Position numbers and translations under genes: made by a program. Positions 34,946-44,496 of a stretch of 64,000 nt of DNA are shown here, in pieces. A model generated the notes under the pieces. It had not been told where the DNA came from. It saw nothing but the letters and a program-made list of their open reading frames with translations, and did not search any database. The stretch lies in assembly GCA_038532735.1 (NCBI GenBank), contig JBCBAC010000007.1, positions 1 to 64,000 of the forward strand. Reading direction: 5' to 3'. This DNA is from JAHTBL01 sp038532735. GTDB lineage: Bacteria; Pseudomonadota; Alphaproteobacteria; Rhodobacterales; Rhodobacteraceae. Within the stretch, counting starts at the first letter, position 1. Every line of letters starts with the position of its first letter.

Positions 34946-36070
34946 TCAGGCCATCAGGCCGGGGTTGAGAATTCCACGGGGATCAAACTTGGCGCGCAGG
35001 CCGGCACTGATCTTTGCGATAGGGGCCAATTCCGGGTGAAAGGTGCCAAGTGTGGCGCGCGTGGGCTCGTCTGCACGCATCAGGGTGGCGTGGCCCGGTG
35101 TGCCATTCATCTTGGCGCGCAGGTCAGTGCCTTTGGGCAGGACCACCCAGATCAGGCCGCCGCCCCAATCCATAAAGAGCTTGTCTGTGCCGAGCTTCGT
35201 CGCAAGTGTGGCCCCATCCGTAGGTTTGACGGATATACGCCAGACATCGCCTTCGACCTTGTGAAAGCCAGCAACGTCGCGGGAAGCGGTCCAGATCTTC
35301 GCGGATTTTACGGGATCAGCCTCAACACTGATTTCACCAAAAGCGGCAAGCTCGGCCTTCAGTTGGTCAGTCCGGTAGGCCACAGATTTCTCGAACCCTT
35401 CGATGCGGAGCATGGTCATGGCCCCCTGCCCCATATCGGGCATGTGGGCGGCGGCAGAAACCTCATACGGGGAGCCGAGTGCCGCAGACATCGCCTTGAC
35501 CGCCTGGGGGTAGTCGAGACCATGGATCATCAGGGTCGCCTGCGTATCGGTCTTGGGCAGCACTTTGAGCGAGACTTCGGACAGGACGCCGAGGGTGCCG
35601 TAGCTGCCGGTGAGCAGTTTGACCAGGTCGTAGCCCGTGACGTTCTTCATCACACGCCCCCCGTTCTTGAGGATCGTCCCCGCGCCATCGACAAAGCGGA
35701 CGCCGAGCATATGGTCGCGGCACGCCCCTGCCTGAATGCGGCGGGGGCCGCTGACGTTGGCGGCGACAACACCGCCAATCGTCGGGTCTCCGGTGGTGCC
35801 AAGCAACCCGCGGTGATCCATCGGCTCAAAGGCCAGCCGCTGGTTTTCGGCGTCCAGCGCAGTCTCAATTTCGGCAATCGGAGTTCCGGCTTTGGCGACG
35901 ATCGTCAGCGCGCCGGGCTCATAAAGCTCGACCCCTGAAAGCGCGGATGTGGAGACCACTTCGCCCGCGACCGGCATGCCGATGGGGCGGGTGCCGCCGC
36001 CGATGATACGCAAAGGGGCTTTTGCGCTGGCGATTGCCTCGGCCAGCTCGGTCTCGGTTCTGGGGGTCAT
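34946..36070 (-). CDS. glcE: Glycolate oxidase FAD-binding subunit
   Basis: 374-residue VAO/PCMH-type flavoprotein subunit: RIIGGGTRPIG near the N-terminus and GDPTIGGVVAANVSGPRR for the FAD pyrophosphate. GlcE is a shorter relative of GlcD that lacks much of the C-terminal substrate domain. Tightly spaced between glcD (11 bases) and glcF (10 bases). Confidence 0.94.
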   Translation of the reverse strand: MTPRTETELAEAIASAKAPLRIIGGGTRPIGMPVAGEVVSTSALSGVELYEPGALTIVAKAGTPIAEIETALDAENQRLAFEPMDHRGLLGTTGDPTIGGVVAANVSGPRRIQAGACRDHMLGVRFVDGAGTILKNGGRVMKNVTGYDLVKLLTGSYGTLGVLSEVSLKVLPKTDTQATLMIHGLDYPQAVKAMSAALGSPYEVSAAAHMPDMGQGAMTMLRIEGFEKSVAYRTDQLKAELAAFGEISVEADPVKSAKIWTASRDVAGFHKVEGDVWRISVKPTDGATLATKLGTDKLFMDWGGGLIWVVLPKGTDLRAKMNGTPGHATLMRADEPTRATLGTFHPELAPIAKISAGLRAKFDPRGILNPGLMA

Positions 36071-36081
36071 TTTTCGTGCCT

Positions 36082-37530
36082 TTACTCTGCGGCGAGGGCC
36101 ATCGCGCGGCGGGCCTCTGAGGCTTCAAGCGGGAAGACTTTAGCGGGGTTAAGCAGCCATTGTGGATCGAAGACGTCCTTCACGGCCATCTGGTTTTCCA
36201 GATCGGCGGGGGCGAATTGATCGACCATCAGGTCACGCTTTTCGATACCGACGCCGTGTTCACCGGTAAGGCAGCCACCTACTTCGACGCAAAGGCGCAG
36301 GATATCGGCGCCGAGTGCTTCACAAAGCTCCAGATCGCCAGGTTTGTTGGCATCAAACAGGATCAGCGGGTGCATATTGCCGTCGCCCGCGTGGAACACG
36401 TTCGCCACGTCGAGGCCGTAGTCCTTGCTCATCTCGCTGATGCGCTTGAGAACGTAGGGGAGCGAGGAGACGGGGATCGTGCCGTCGAGGCACATATAAT
36501 CGTTGATCTGGCCCATGGCGCCGAAGGCAGATTTGCGGCCCAGCCAGATTTTGGCGCTTTCCTCGGCGGATTTGCTTTCGCGGAGTTCAACGGGGTTGTG
36601 CTTGCGGGCGATCTGCATGATGAGGCCCAGCTGTTCGTCGATCTCGGCATCAGAGCCTTCGACTTCGACGATCAAAAGCGCCTCACACATCGGATAGCCT
36701 GCCCCCGCGAACGCCTCTGTCGCCTCGATGCAAGGGCGGTCCATGAATTCGATAGCGACGGGCAGGACGCCCGCCTTGATGATGTCGGCCACGCAGGCAC
36801 CAGCGACTTCGTTGTCGTCAAAGCCCATCAGTACGGGGCGCGCGCCTTCGGGTTTACGCAGGATGCGGAGGGTGGCCTCGGTCACGACACCCAATTGGCC
36901 TTCAGAGCCGCAGATGAGGCCCAGCAGGTCGAGCCCACCCGCGTCCATATGCGCGCCGCCAAGTTCGGTGATGGTGCCGTCCATCATCACAAGGGTAACG
37001 CCCAGAAGGTTGTTCGTGGTCACGCCGTATTTGAGGCAATGCGCGCCCCCGGAATTCATCGCGATATTGCCCGCGATGGCGCAGGCCAACTGGCTGGAGG
37101 GGTCGGGGGCGTAGAAAAAATCCTCTTCCTCGACAGCACCCGTGACGCTGAGATTCGTGCGGCCCGTCTGCACCTTGATGACGCGGTTCTCGTAATCGGT
37201 TTCGATCACATCGTTGAGCCGTGCGACGCCAAGGATCACACTGTCAGCGGTCGGCAATGCGCCGCCCGCGAGCGAGGTGCCAGAGCCGCGCGGCACGACG
37301 GGCACACCTTCCTCATGACAGATCTTGAGAACGGCAGACACTTCTTCGGTCGACGCCGGGAGAACAGCAGCCAAAGGCGGGCAACGATAAGCGCTGAGCC
37401 CATCGCATTCGTAGGCACGCGTCTCCGCCTCGTCATAAATCACAGCGTCCTTGGGGAGCACGGATTGCAAACGCTCTACGATCTTGGCCTTTTTCGACAG
37501 GATCGTGGCATTCGGGGCTGGCATTTCCAT
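36082..37530 (-). CDS. glcD: Glycolate oxidase catalytic subunit
   Basis: Oxidises glycolate to glyoxylate with FAD. 482 residues with the PCMH FAD motif PRGSGTSLAGGALP (about 92-105), the AIAGNIAMNSGGAHCLKYGV stretch, and the C-terminal GEHGVG. First gene of glcDEF. A palindrome ATTGGT-N11-ACCAAT 36-58 bases before the ATG is a likely operator. D-lactate dehydrogenases look alike, but the DEF layout fixes the role. Glycolate is a common algal exudate for marine bacteria. Confidence 0.95.
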   Translation of the reverse strand: MEMPAPNATILSKKAKIVERLQSVLPKDAVIYDEAETRAYECDGLSAYRCPPLAAVLPASTEEVSAVLKICHEEGVPVVPRGSGTSLAGGALPTADSVILGVARLNDVIETDYENRVIKVQTGRTNLSVTGAVEEEDFFYAPDPSSQLACAIAGNIAMNSGGAHCLKYGVTTNNLLGVTLVMMDGTITELGGAHMDAGGLDLLGLICGSEGQLGVVTEATLRILRKPEGARPVLMGFDDNEVAGACVADIIKAGVLPVAIEFMDRPCIEATEAFAGAGYPMCEALLIVEVEGSDAEIDEQLGLIMQIARKHNPVELRESKSAEESAKIWLGRKSAFGAMGQINDYMCLDGTIPVSSLPYVLKRISEMSKDYGLDVANVFHAGDGNMHPLILFDANKPGDLELCEALGADILRLCVEVGGCLTGEHGVGIEKRDLMVDQFAPADLENQMAVKDVFDPQWLLNPAKVFPLEASEARRAMALAAE

Positions 37531-37565
37531 TGTGATCTCCTCCAGATCAAGGCGAAAGGCGGGCT

Positions 37566-37588
37566 ATTGGTAAATAAATATAACCAAT
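37566..37588. promoter_or_regulatory. Operator-like palindrome before glcD
   Basis: ATTGGT (37566-37571), 11 A/T-only bases, then ACCAAT (37583-37588). The same half-sites at the same spacing occur before the FadR/GntR gene at 57965. TTGGT/ACCAA half-sites are typical of FCD-class GntR regulators such as GlcC, LldR and PdhR, although their usual spacing is shorter. The site also lies between glcD and the divergent DUF599 gene. Confidence 0.6.
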
Positions 37589-37632
37589 TTCACGGATTGG
37601 CAAGAGATTCCTATCCGCGATAGCGTCAGCGC

Positions 37633-38349
37633 ATGACCCTCGGCGACGTGCTTTCCCTTTTTACCCTGTTTGACGCCGTGGCCGTTGGTTTTCTGATCGT
37701 CTCGTGGATCGGGATTGGGGTGGTGATTGAGAACCCGCCAAATACCCATCCGTCTGTCTCAATCCTGATGAAAGACTATCGCCGCGACTGGATGCACGCG
37801 TTCGTGACGCGTCAGCCGCGTATTTTTGATGCGCAAATTCTGGGCAACCTCCGGCAAGGCACGGCTTTCTTTGCCTCGGCTTGCATGATCGCGATGGGTG
37901 GCGGACTGGCGCTGGTGGGCAATACGGACCGGCTTTTAGGCGTTGCGGAAGACCTCGCCATTGAGCGCGCGCCTGCGGTTGTGTGGGAGGTCAAGATCCT
38001 GCTGATCCTGCTTTTCATCGCCAATGCCTTTCTAAAATTCGTGTGGGCGCACAGGCTTTTTGGCTATTGCTCGGTCGTCATGGCCGCTGTCCCCAATGAT
38101 GAAACGGACCCGGTCGCCTATCCCCGCGCCGCCAAAGCGGCCGAGATCAATATCACTGCGGCCACGGGCTATAATCGTGGATTGCGGTCGGTCTATTTCG
38201 GGCTTGGGTCCGCCTCCTGGCTGATCGGTGCGCCTGCGCTGATGATGGCGACGCTAATCACGCTAGGGGTGATCTGGCGTCGGGAATTCGCCTCCCGCTC
38301 CAGAAGTGTGCTTTTAATGCAAGACACAGAAACCGTCACACAGAAGTGA
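37633..38349 (+). CDS. DUF599 membrane protein
   Basis: 238 residues with four hydrophobic segments (about 12-30, 74-98, 115-138, 190-215) and the family pattern RRDWMHAF and FVWAHRLFGYCSV. DUF599 proteins are of unknown function. Divergent from glcD; whether they share control through the palindrome at 37566 is open. Confidence 0.82.
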   Translation: MTLGDVLSLFTLFDAVAVGFLIVSWIGIGVVIENPPNTHPSVSILMKDYRRDWMHAFVTRQPRIFDAQILGNLRQGTAFFASACMIAMGGGLALVGNTDRLLGVAEDLAIERAPAVVWEVKILLILLFIANAFLKFVWAHRLFGYCSVVMAAVPNDETDPVAYPRAAKAAEINITAATGYNRGLRSVYFGLGSASWLIGAPALMMATLITLGVIWRREFASRSRSVLLMQDTETVTQK

Positions 38350-38385
38350 CGCGACAGCGCATGCGCGCGTCCTTATATAGCAGCC

Positions 38386-38736
38386 ATGAAGTATGTTTTT
38401 GCCTTTCTTGCTTGCCTTGCGAGCCCTGCCTTCGCCGACGACCCTGTGGTCGAAGCGGCGACGATTTCCATGAGCGGGAGCACCGCCACAATCAGCGTCA
38501 CGATCCGTCACGGTGATACCGGGTGGGATCATTATGCGGATGGCTGGGCTGTGCTGGCCCCCGACGGGACAGAGCTGGGCTACCGCAAGCTGTTGCACCC
38601 CCATGAGAATGAGCAACCGTTCACGCGCAGCCTCTCCGGGGTCACAATTCCATCCGGGATTGATCACGTTCTGATCCGCGCCAATGACAACGTTACTGGG
38701 CCTGCGCAGAACACCTACCGGCTGAACCTGCGCTAG
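38386..38736 (+). CDS. Small periplasmic hypothetical protein
   Basis: 116 residues with a signal peptide (MKYVFAFLACLASPAFA) and a mature domain of about 98 residues rich in beta strands (SGSTATISVTIRHGDTGWDHYADGW). No family recognised. The strand pattern could be a small immunoglobulin-like fold. It follows the DUF599 gene by 36 bases on the same strand, so they may be cotranscribed. Confidence 0.7.
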   Translation: MKYVFAFLACLASPAFADDPVVEAATISMSGSTATISVTIRHGDTGWDHYADGWAVLAPDGTELGYRKLLHPHENEQPFTRSLSGVTIPSGIDHVLIRANDNVTGPAQNTYRLNLR

Positions 38737-38739
38737 ATC

Positions 38740-40803
38740 CTAGCGCCGCCCTTCGCGCAACCACGCCCCGATCATCAAGCTGGCCGCGATCAGCAGAAAC
38801 AGCCACGCGGGCAGCAGCGAGGTAACGGTGACATCTGCGGTCACATAGGCCTCCCGCGGGGTCAGGCCGATCCAGCCGCGACCAGAGGCAGGGCGCCCGT
38901 CGCGCACATTGCGCAGATCCGGCACACCCTCTTCCAGCGCTTTCACACCACCGCGCCGCGTCTCGACAAGCGGGGTCAGGGCCGTGCCGTCGGCGATCGT
39001 CTTCTCAAACTCGCGGGGGGCGGAGGGGCCAAGGGCAATCACTGCGTCCTCTGACCCGTCGGTCAGGCGATAAAGGCCGATTTCTGGCCCATCAAACTCG
39101 GCCTGCCAACGGCCCGGCGAAGTCTGTTCCAGCTGCACTACCACCTCGGAGCCATCGGGCAATGTGACGGTCACATCATCCACACTGTCTTCCAACGTGC
39201 GGCGCACGATGGTCATGCTTTGCCCATCAGGTTCCGCCCAAAGCGCTTCTTCCTCAAGCTGCGGCTCTTTCATCATCCAATGGGCCAAACGGCGCAGCAG
39301 TTCCAGTTGCGGGCCGCCGCCCTCATAGCCCCGGCTCCAAAGCCAGGCGTGATCAGACGCCATCAGCGCAACGCGTCCCTCGCCCACGCGATCAAGCAGC
39401 AAAAGCGGTTTGTCGTCTTGGCCGACCATCACCGTGTTGCCGGCGCTCTCGGTCACATCAATCAGGCGGAACCAACGGCCCCATCCGGGCGCGCCGTCAT
39501 CACCCGGGGGCGAAAGCGCATCCAGCCCTTCAGTCACCGGATGGCGCTCGCCGACCTCCGAGATGCGGGGCAGGAAGCCTTCCTCGATCACGCGCGCAGT
39601 AGGACGGCCCGGAATGATCTCGCCCAACGGAGAGCGGAAAAGACTGTCGGCAGAGGCAAAATCAGGCCCAGCCGCGATCAGAACCGCGCCGCCCTCTTCG
39701 ACATAGTTGCGGACGTTATCCAGATAGATCGCAGGCAGGATGCCACGGCGCTTGTAGCGGTCGAAAATGATCAGATCGAATTCGTCGATCTTCTCGAGGA
39801 ATAGCTCGCGCGTTGGGAACGCAATCAGGGACAGCTCGTCCACCGGGACGCCGTCCTGCTTCTCGGGCGGTCGTAGAATGGTGAAATGCACAAGATCAAC
39901 AGAGCTGTCGGATTTCAGCAGGTTGCGCCATGTGCGCTCACCGGGATGCGGCTCCCCTGAGACGAGCAAGACACGCAAGCGGTCCCGCACACCGTTGATC
40001 TGAACGACGGCTGCATTATTGCGATCCGTCAGCTCGCCCTCTTCGACGGGGACGGTGAACTGAATGACGTTCATGCCGCCATGGGGCAGCGTGACAGGAA
40101 GCTCGAGCGTCTCGCCAATCGGGACGGTGAAGGGCTGTGGTTCCTCGCCATCCACGGAAATCAGGAGTTGGGCTGTGGCGGCTTCGGGCGCGGCACCTTG
40201 ATCCTCGACCCGCAGGGTCAGCGCGACAGGCTCGCCAAGGATCGCAAAGGCGGGCGCGTTCTCGATCACCAGACGGCGGTCCCAATCATCTTCGCGCCCG
40301 GTCAGCAACACATGGAGCGGGGCAGGCAGATCAGGCGCACGCTCCAGATCATGCAGTTGCCCGTCGGTCAGGGTGATGATCCCGGCAATCCGGGCTTGCG
40401 GCTCTTGCGCGATGGCTTCCGACACCGCGCTCATCAGAAGTGTGCCTTCGTCGCCCTGCCCGTCTGTCAATGTCACGATGCGCAGTTCTGTATTGGGGCG
40501 CGCGGCGATCTCAGCCTCCAGCGCTGCCAAGGCCTCGGCCACCTGATCCGGCCTGTCGGAGATGCTTTGCGAGGCGCTTTCATCGACCACAAGCACGACG
40601 ATATCGCTGAGCGGCGTCCGGTCTTCATTCTGCAAAGACGGGTTGGCGATGGCGGCCAGCAACGCAATAGCACCGAGCCCCCGCAGCCACCACCCGGCGA
40701 GCCCACGCCACAGCGAAAAGCCCACAAGCACCAGCATGACAGTTGCGGCTGCATAGAGCACGGGCCACGCAACGAGCGGGTCGAAGATCACTTGACCACT
40801 CAT
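38740..40803 (-). CDS. Membrane protein with glutamine-amidotransferase-like domain (BatA-like cluster)
   Basis: 687 residues: two N-terminal helices (about 10-55), a degenerate vWA-like region beginning VVDESASQSISDR (the metal-site DxSxS is DESAS), a middle beta region, a class I glutamine-amidotransferase-like domain (about 345-470) and a C-terminal membrane helix near 660-680. It is the last gene of the MoxR/DUF58/DUF4159 cluster; a presumed envelope or stress role rests on that context. Confidence 0.78.
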   Translation of the reverse strand: MSGQVIFDPLVAWPVLYAAATVMLVLVGFSLWRGLAGWWLRGLGAIALLAAIANPSLQNEDRTPLSDIVVLVVDESASQSISDRPDQVAEALAALEAEIAARPNTELRIVTLTDGQGDEGTLLMSAVSEAIAQEPQARIAGIITLTDGQLHDLERAPDLPAPLHVLLTGREDDWDRRLVIENAPAFAILGEPVALTLRVEDQGAAPEAATAQLLISVDGEEPQPFTVPIGETLELPVTLPHGGMNVIQFTVPVEEGELTDRNNAAVVQINGVRDRLRVLLVSGEPHPGERTWRNLLKSDSSVDLVHFTILRPPEKQDGVPVDELSLIAFPTRELFLEKIDEFDLIIFDRYKRRGILPAIYLDNVRNYVEEGGAVLIAAGPDFASADSLFRSPLGEIIPGRPTARVIEEGFLPRISEVGERHPVTEGLDALSPPGDDGAPGWGRWFRLIDVTESAGNTVMVGQDDKPLLLLDRVGEGRVALMASDHAWLWSRGYEGGGPQLELLRRLAHWMMKEPQLEEEALWAEPDGQSMTIVRRTLEDSVDDVTVTLPDGSEVVVQLEQTSPGRWQAEFDGPEIGLYRLTDGSEDAVIALGPSAPREFEKTIADGTALTPLVETRRGGVKALEEGVPDLRNVRDGRPASGRGWIGLTPREAYVTADVTVTSLLPAWLFLLIAASLMIGAWLREGRR

Positions 40804-40852
40804 ATCGCTTCGCTTTTCTCAAATATCCGCGCCGCAGGCATCCAACCCATCC

Positions 40853-43621
40853 TCATTGCCCCAACCGGTCCAGTAGCGCGGGAACGTGGACCTGATCGGA
40901 TTTGTAGTTCCCGGTCAGCACATGCATCAACAGATTGACCCCGAAACGCAGCGCAATCTCTCGCTGGCGCTCACCTGCATAGCCGCGGCCCACGGGGAAC
41001 ATGCGGTTACCGCGTGCATCGACGGCCCAGGCTGACGCCCAGTCGTTGCCACCGATGACCACGGGCGTCACCCCGTCATTGAGATTGCGGAAGGGCATCC
41101 CCTCGACCTGTTCAGCATCGGGCGGTGCAGCCTCTACCCAGACATCGCGGCTGGCGTGACGACCGGGAAAATCCTGCAGCAGGTAGAACGTGCGTGTCAG
41201 AACGTGATCTCCGGGGATGGGTTCCAGCGGCGGCACGTCGAGGGGGCGAGCCAACTGTTGTAGCTTGCGGCCGTTGGGGCTGGAGGCGCCAAAGCGGGCG
41301 GTGTCGGCGTCGCGGGTGTCAAACAAGATCATACCGCCGGTGCGCAGGTAGCGATTCAGCTTGGCATAAGCCTCGTCACTGGGTAGGGGCTGATCTGCGG
41401 CAATGGGCCAGTAGAGGAACGGGAAGAATGACAGTTCATCCGTTTCAAGATTAACGGAAATCGGCTCTGCGGGCTCAATCGATGTGCGTTGAAAGAGCGT
41501 CTGGCTCAGCCCGCGCAGGCCGGCCAAGGCTACGTCATCGAGGCGCGGATCGCCTGTTATGACATGGGCCAACACGACCTCGCTCGTCGCTTCAGTCGCA
41601 AAGCGTTCCTCTTGCGCGTTGGCCACAGGTGCGGCGAGGCCCAGCGCCGCGGCCCACATCACCACCATCGCGGCGCTTGCCGCACGCGGCCCGCGCAGTC
41701 GGCCCGACAAGGCGAGCGACGCGATCAGATCAATCGCCAATGCGGCCAGCGCCAAGGCCAAGAGCAAACCTTTCAGCGGGGTTTCCTCGGCGACGCTCAA
41801 CCCTTCTACGGTGATCCGGGCGGGCCAGACAGCGCCTGCAAGCTCGGTCTCAGCAGAGATGACATTGAGCGCCAAACGGCGGTCCGCGCCTGCATAAAGG
41901 CCGGGCAACACGCCCGCGCTCGGCACACCTGCAGCCAGATCAGCACCGTCGATCCCTGGCAACACACCTGCATCTTCGACAAGGCCAAAAGCGGTCAGCA
42001 CTTTCTCGGGCAGCCATGTCGTGCCTTCCAGATCGGTGGCGTCTGGCGCGGCAGGGCGGGTTGAAACGGCAAGCCGCTCCAGCATTTGCACGAAGAGTCC
42101 AGAGAGCGGGAGGCTCGACCATTCGGCATTTGCCGTCACGTGGAACAGCACAACCTGACCATCGCCAAGCGCCTTGCGCGTCACAAGCGGCGTGCCATCA
42201 TCCAGCGCGGCAATCACGCGCTGGGGCAAATCCGGGTCGGGTTGCGCCATCACTTGCGCGTTCACGACCACGTCGTCCCGCAGCGGCAGGCCAAAGAACG
42301 GGCTGTCGTCGTCAAACGCGCGGAGGGTCTTGGGCTCTCCCCAAGACATCGCGCCACCCACCGTGCGGCCCCCCGCCCGCAGGCGCACGGGCATCAGGGG
42401 GTCTTCCTCGGTCCGGCTGACATCGCTGGCCGCAAGGCGCGGCCCCGCAAAGCGCAGCAGCAACCCTCCGTTCTCGACCCAATCGCGCAGATCAGCTTCT
42501 TCACTGCCCGCAAGGCGGGCGACATCGGCCAGGACGATCACGTCCGGATTGGCCAGAAGAAGCGTTTCCATGGGGCCGTCGATCAGGTCGGCTGTCGGCT
42601 CCAGCGCCTGTTCGAGGTAGTGCAGCGGGGAGAGCAGTTCGAGCCCTTCGCGGTCTTCGCGACCAGCGATCAGGGCGACTTCGCGGCGCTTGAGGCTGTC
42701 ATCGGTCAGGCTGACAGCCCCGGCGGAGCGTTGACCGACAACCTCGAACCGCGAGACCCGATTGCGCAGCTCTGGTGGTAGGGAAAGCTCAACGGTGGTG
42801 CGGGTTTGATCAGGTTCAAATTGGGCGGGAACGCGGGCCAGCTCGCGCTCTACACCGTTAGGATCAAGTCCGCGCGCAGCGATGGTAATGTCGGCGGTAT
42901 CCCCTTGCACGGCGCGCAGCGCTGTCAGTTCAAGGACGCCATCGGCGAAGCTCGCAGGCGCCATCCCGTAGACCGCGCGCGGACTTTGGAAGACGCGCAC
43001 GTCGCCTTGCGCTTCAAGTGCGGCCAACACGTCATCGCGGCCTTCATGGGCGAGACCATCGGAGATCCAGATCGTCTCAAACGGCTCTGGCTGCGCGCTG
43101 ATCCAATCGGCAACAGCAGCCATGTCAGGCGCAAAGGGTGCGGGCGTGAGGCCAGGAACTCGCGGCATCCACGCTTCCGCCGCTTGGAAGGCAAGATCGC
43201 CGGGCGGCAGATCGGTTGTGAGGGCGACCGCAACGGGGCGCCCCGCGCGCGTAGCCTCAGAGAGGGCCGTTTCAATCCGGTCGAGCTTGGCGGACCATGT
43301 GGGCGCATCGGCCCAGCTTGCATCGGCGAGGATCAGCAGCGGTCCGGAGCCGCCACGCTCTTCCTGCGGGTTCAGGACGGGGCCAGCGAAGCCGATGATC
43401 ACGGCGGCGACTGCCAGCATGCGCAGGAGCAGCAGCCACCAAGGCGTCTTGTCTGTTTGGGTTTCGGCATCCTCCAGTCCAAGGAGCAGTGCTACGCCCG
43501 GAAAGCGGCGTTTGATCGGTGCGGGCGGGACGGCGCGCAGCAGCAGCCACAGGATCGGTAGGACGATCAGGCCGAGTAGCAAGAGCGGGAACGCGAAACC
43601 GATGGGGCCGAGCATGAACAT
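40853..43621 (-). CDS. DUF4159 protein with BatA-type N-terminal domain
   Basis: 922 residues: an aerotolerance/BatA-type N-terminus with two helices (about 8-27 and 60-82), a large beta-rich middle, a helix pair near 645-705, and a C-terminal DUF4159 domain (about 720-922, VLAHVITGDPRLDDVALAGL, GGMILFDTRDAD) related to amidotransferase folds. It overlaps the DUF58 gene by one base. Fused BatA-DUF4159 proteins are usual in alphaproteobacterial MoxR operons; their action is unknown. Confidence 0.83.
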   Translation of the reverse strand: MFMLGPIGFAFPLLLLGLIVLPILWLLLRAVPPAPIKRRFPGVALLLGLEDAETQTDKTPWWLLLLRMLAVAAVIIGFAGPVLNPQEERGGSGPLLILADASWADAPTWSAKLDRIETALSEATRAGRPVAVALTTDLPPGDLAFQAAEAWMPRVPGLTPAPFAPDMAAVADWISAQPEPFETIWISDGLAHEGRDDVLAALEAQGDVRVFQSPRAVYGMAPASFADGVLELTALRAVQGDTADITIAARGLDPNGVERELARVPAQFEPDQTRTTVELSLPPELRNRVSRFEVVGQRSAGAVSLTDDSLKRREVALIAGREDREGLELLSPLHYLEQALEPTADLIDGPMETLLLANPDVIVLADVARLAGSEEADLRDWVENGGLLLRFAGPRLAASDVSRTEEDPLMPVRLRAGGRTVGGAMSWGEPKTLRAFDDDSPFFGLPLRDDVVVNAQVMAQPDPDLPQRVIAALDDGTPLVTRKALGDGQVVLFHVTANAEWSSLPLSGLFVQMLERLAVSTRPAAPDATDLEGTTWLPEKVLTAFGLVEDAGVLPGIDGADLAAGVPSAGVLPGLYAGADRRLALNVISAETELAGAVWPARITVEGLSVAEETPLKGLLLALALAALAIDLIASLALSGRLRGPRAASAAMVVMWAAALGLAAPVANAQEERFATEATSEVVLAHVITGDPRLDDVALAGLRGLSQTLFQRTSIEPAEPISVNLETDELSFFPFLYWPIAADQPLPSDEAYAKLNRYLRTGGMILFDTRDADTARFGASSPNGRKLQQLARPLDVPPLEPIPGDHVLTRTFYLLQDFPGRHASRDVWVEAAPPDAEQVEGMPFRNLNDGVTPVVIGGNDWASAWAVDARGNRMFPVGRGYAGERQREIALRFGVNLLMHVLTGNYKSDQVHVPALLDRLGQ

Positions 43622-44496
43622 CAGTGCACACGCTCCATCGCTGTGTAGAGCCAGAGCAGGGCCGCTTGGGCACTGTCGCCTGTGTGATGTGTTTGGAATT
43701 GCCAGCCGGTCGCTCGCGCGATGGCTTGCAGCCGGTCTTTGCGTTCGGCAAGGCGGTCAAGGTAGCGGCTGCGCAGGTCGCCCGCTTTCAGTGTTTCATG
43801 GCGGACGGCGCCGGTCATCGACTCGAAAACGGTGCGGCCATCGAAGGGGAAGGCCTCTTCTTGCGGGTCGAGCACTTGCAGCAGCGCGCCTTTGACGCCG
43901 CGGTCGGCAGCCTTGGCTAATGCGGCTTCAACCTTTGTCATGTCGCCCATGAAATCCGAGATGAAAACCGCGCGGGAGTTGGGTACCATGCCACGGGCTT
44001 CGGGCTCGCCGTAATCGGCATCAGAGCTGTCATCGGACAGTAGATTGGCAAGCCGCATCAGTTGGGGCTCGCCTGAACGTGGCGGTGCTGCAAAGGCGGT
44101 CAGCCCAACCCGTTCTCCCCCGCGCAGCATCAGAATGGTGATGGCCAGCGCCAACAGCCGGGCGCGTTCGCCTTTGGTGGACAGGTTCTTGTCGGATGAA
44201 AAGCCCATCGCGGCGGCGCTATCGACCCAAAGCAGGATGCTTTGCGCAATCTGCCATTCCTTTTCGCGCACGAACTGGTTGTCGGATTTCGCGGAGCGAC
44301 GCCAGTCGACAAAGCGCGCCTCATCACCGGCGTGGATCGGACGGTATTGCCAGAATTCGTCGCCCATGCCTGCGCGGCGTCGGCCGTGATCGCCCAGCAT
44401 GACGGTTGCGGCCAAATGCTCCGCCCCGACCAGAAGGGACGGGAACGGCGACGCCTGATCTTCGGCGCGGGCGCGAAGATCAGCAGCAAGGCTCAC
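43621..44496 (-). CDS. DUF58 (vWA-like) protein
   Basis: 291 residues with the DUF58 signature EDQASPFPSLLVG then GRRRAGMGDEFWQYRPIHAGDEARFVDWRRSAKSD (residues about 38-75), and a vWA-like core with LWVDSAAAMGFSS standing where the metal site lies. Such proteins are presumed clients or partners of MoxR ATPases. It overlaps the moxR gene by 4 bases and the DUF4159 gene by one. Confidence 0.9.
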   Translation of the reverse strand: MSLAADLRARAEDQASPFPSLLVGAEHLAATVMLGDHGRRRAGMGDEFWQYRPIHAGDEARFVDWRRSAKSDNQFVREKEWQIAQSILLWVDSAAAMGFSSDKNLSTKGERARLLALAITILMLRGGERVGLTAFAAPPRSGEPQLMRLANLLSDDSSDADYGEPEARGMVPNSRAVFISDFMGDMTKVEAALAKAADRGVKGALLQVLDPQEEAFPFDGRTVFESMTGAVRHETLKAGDLRSRYLDRLAERKDRLQAIARATGWQFQTHHTGDSAQAALLWLYTAMERVH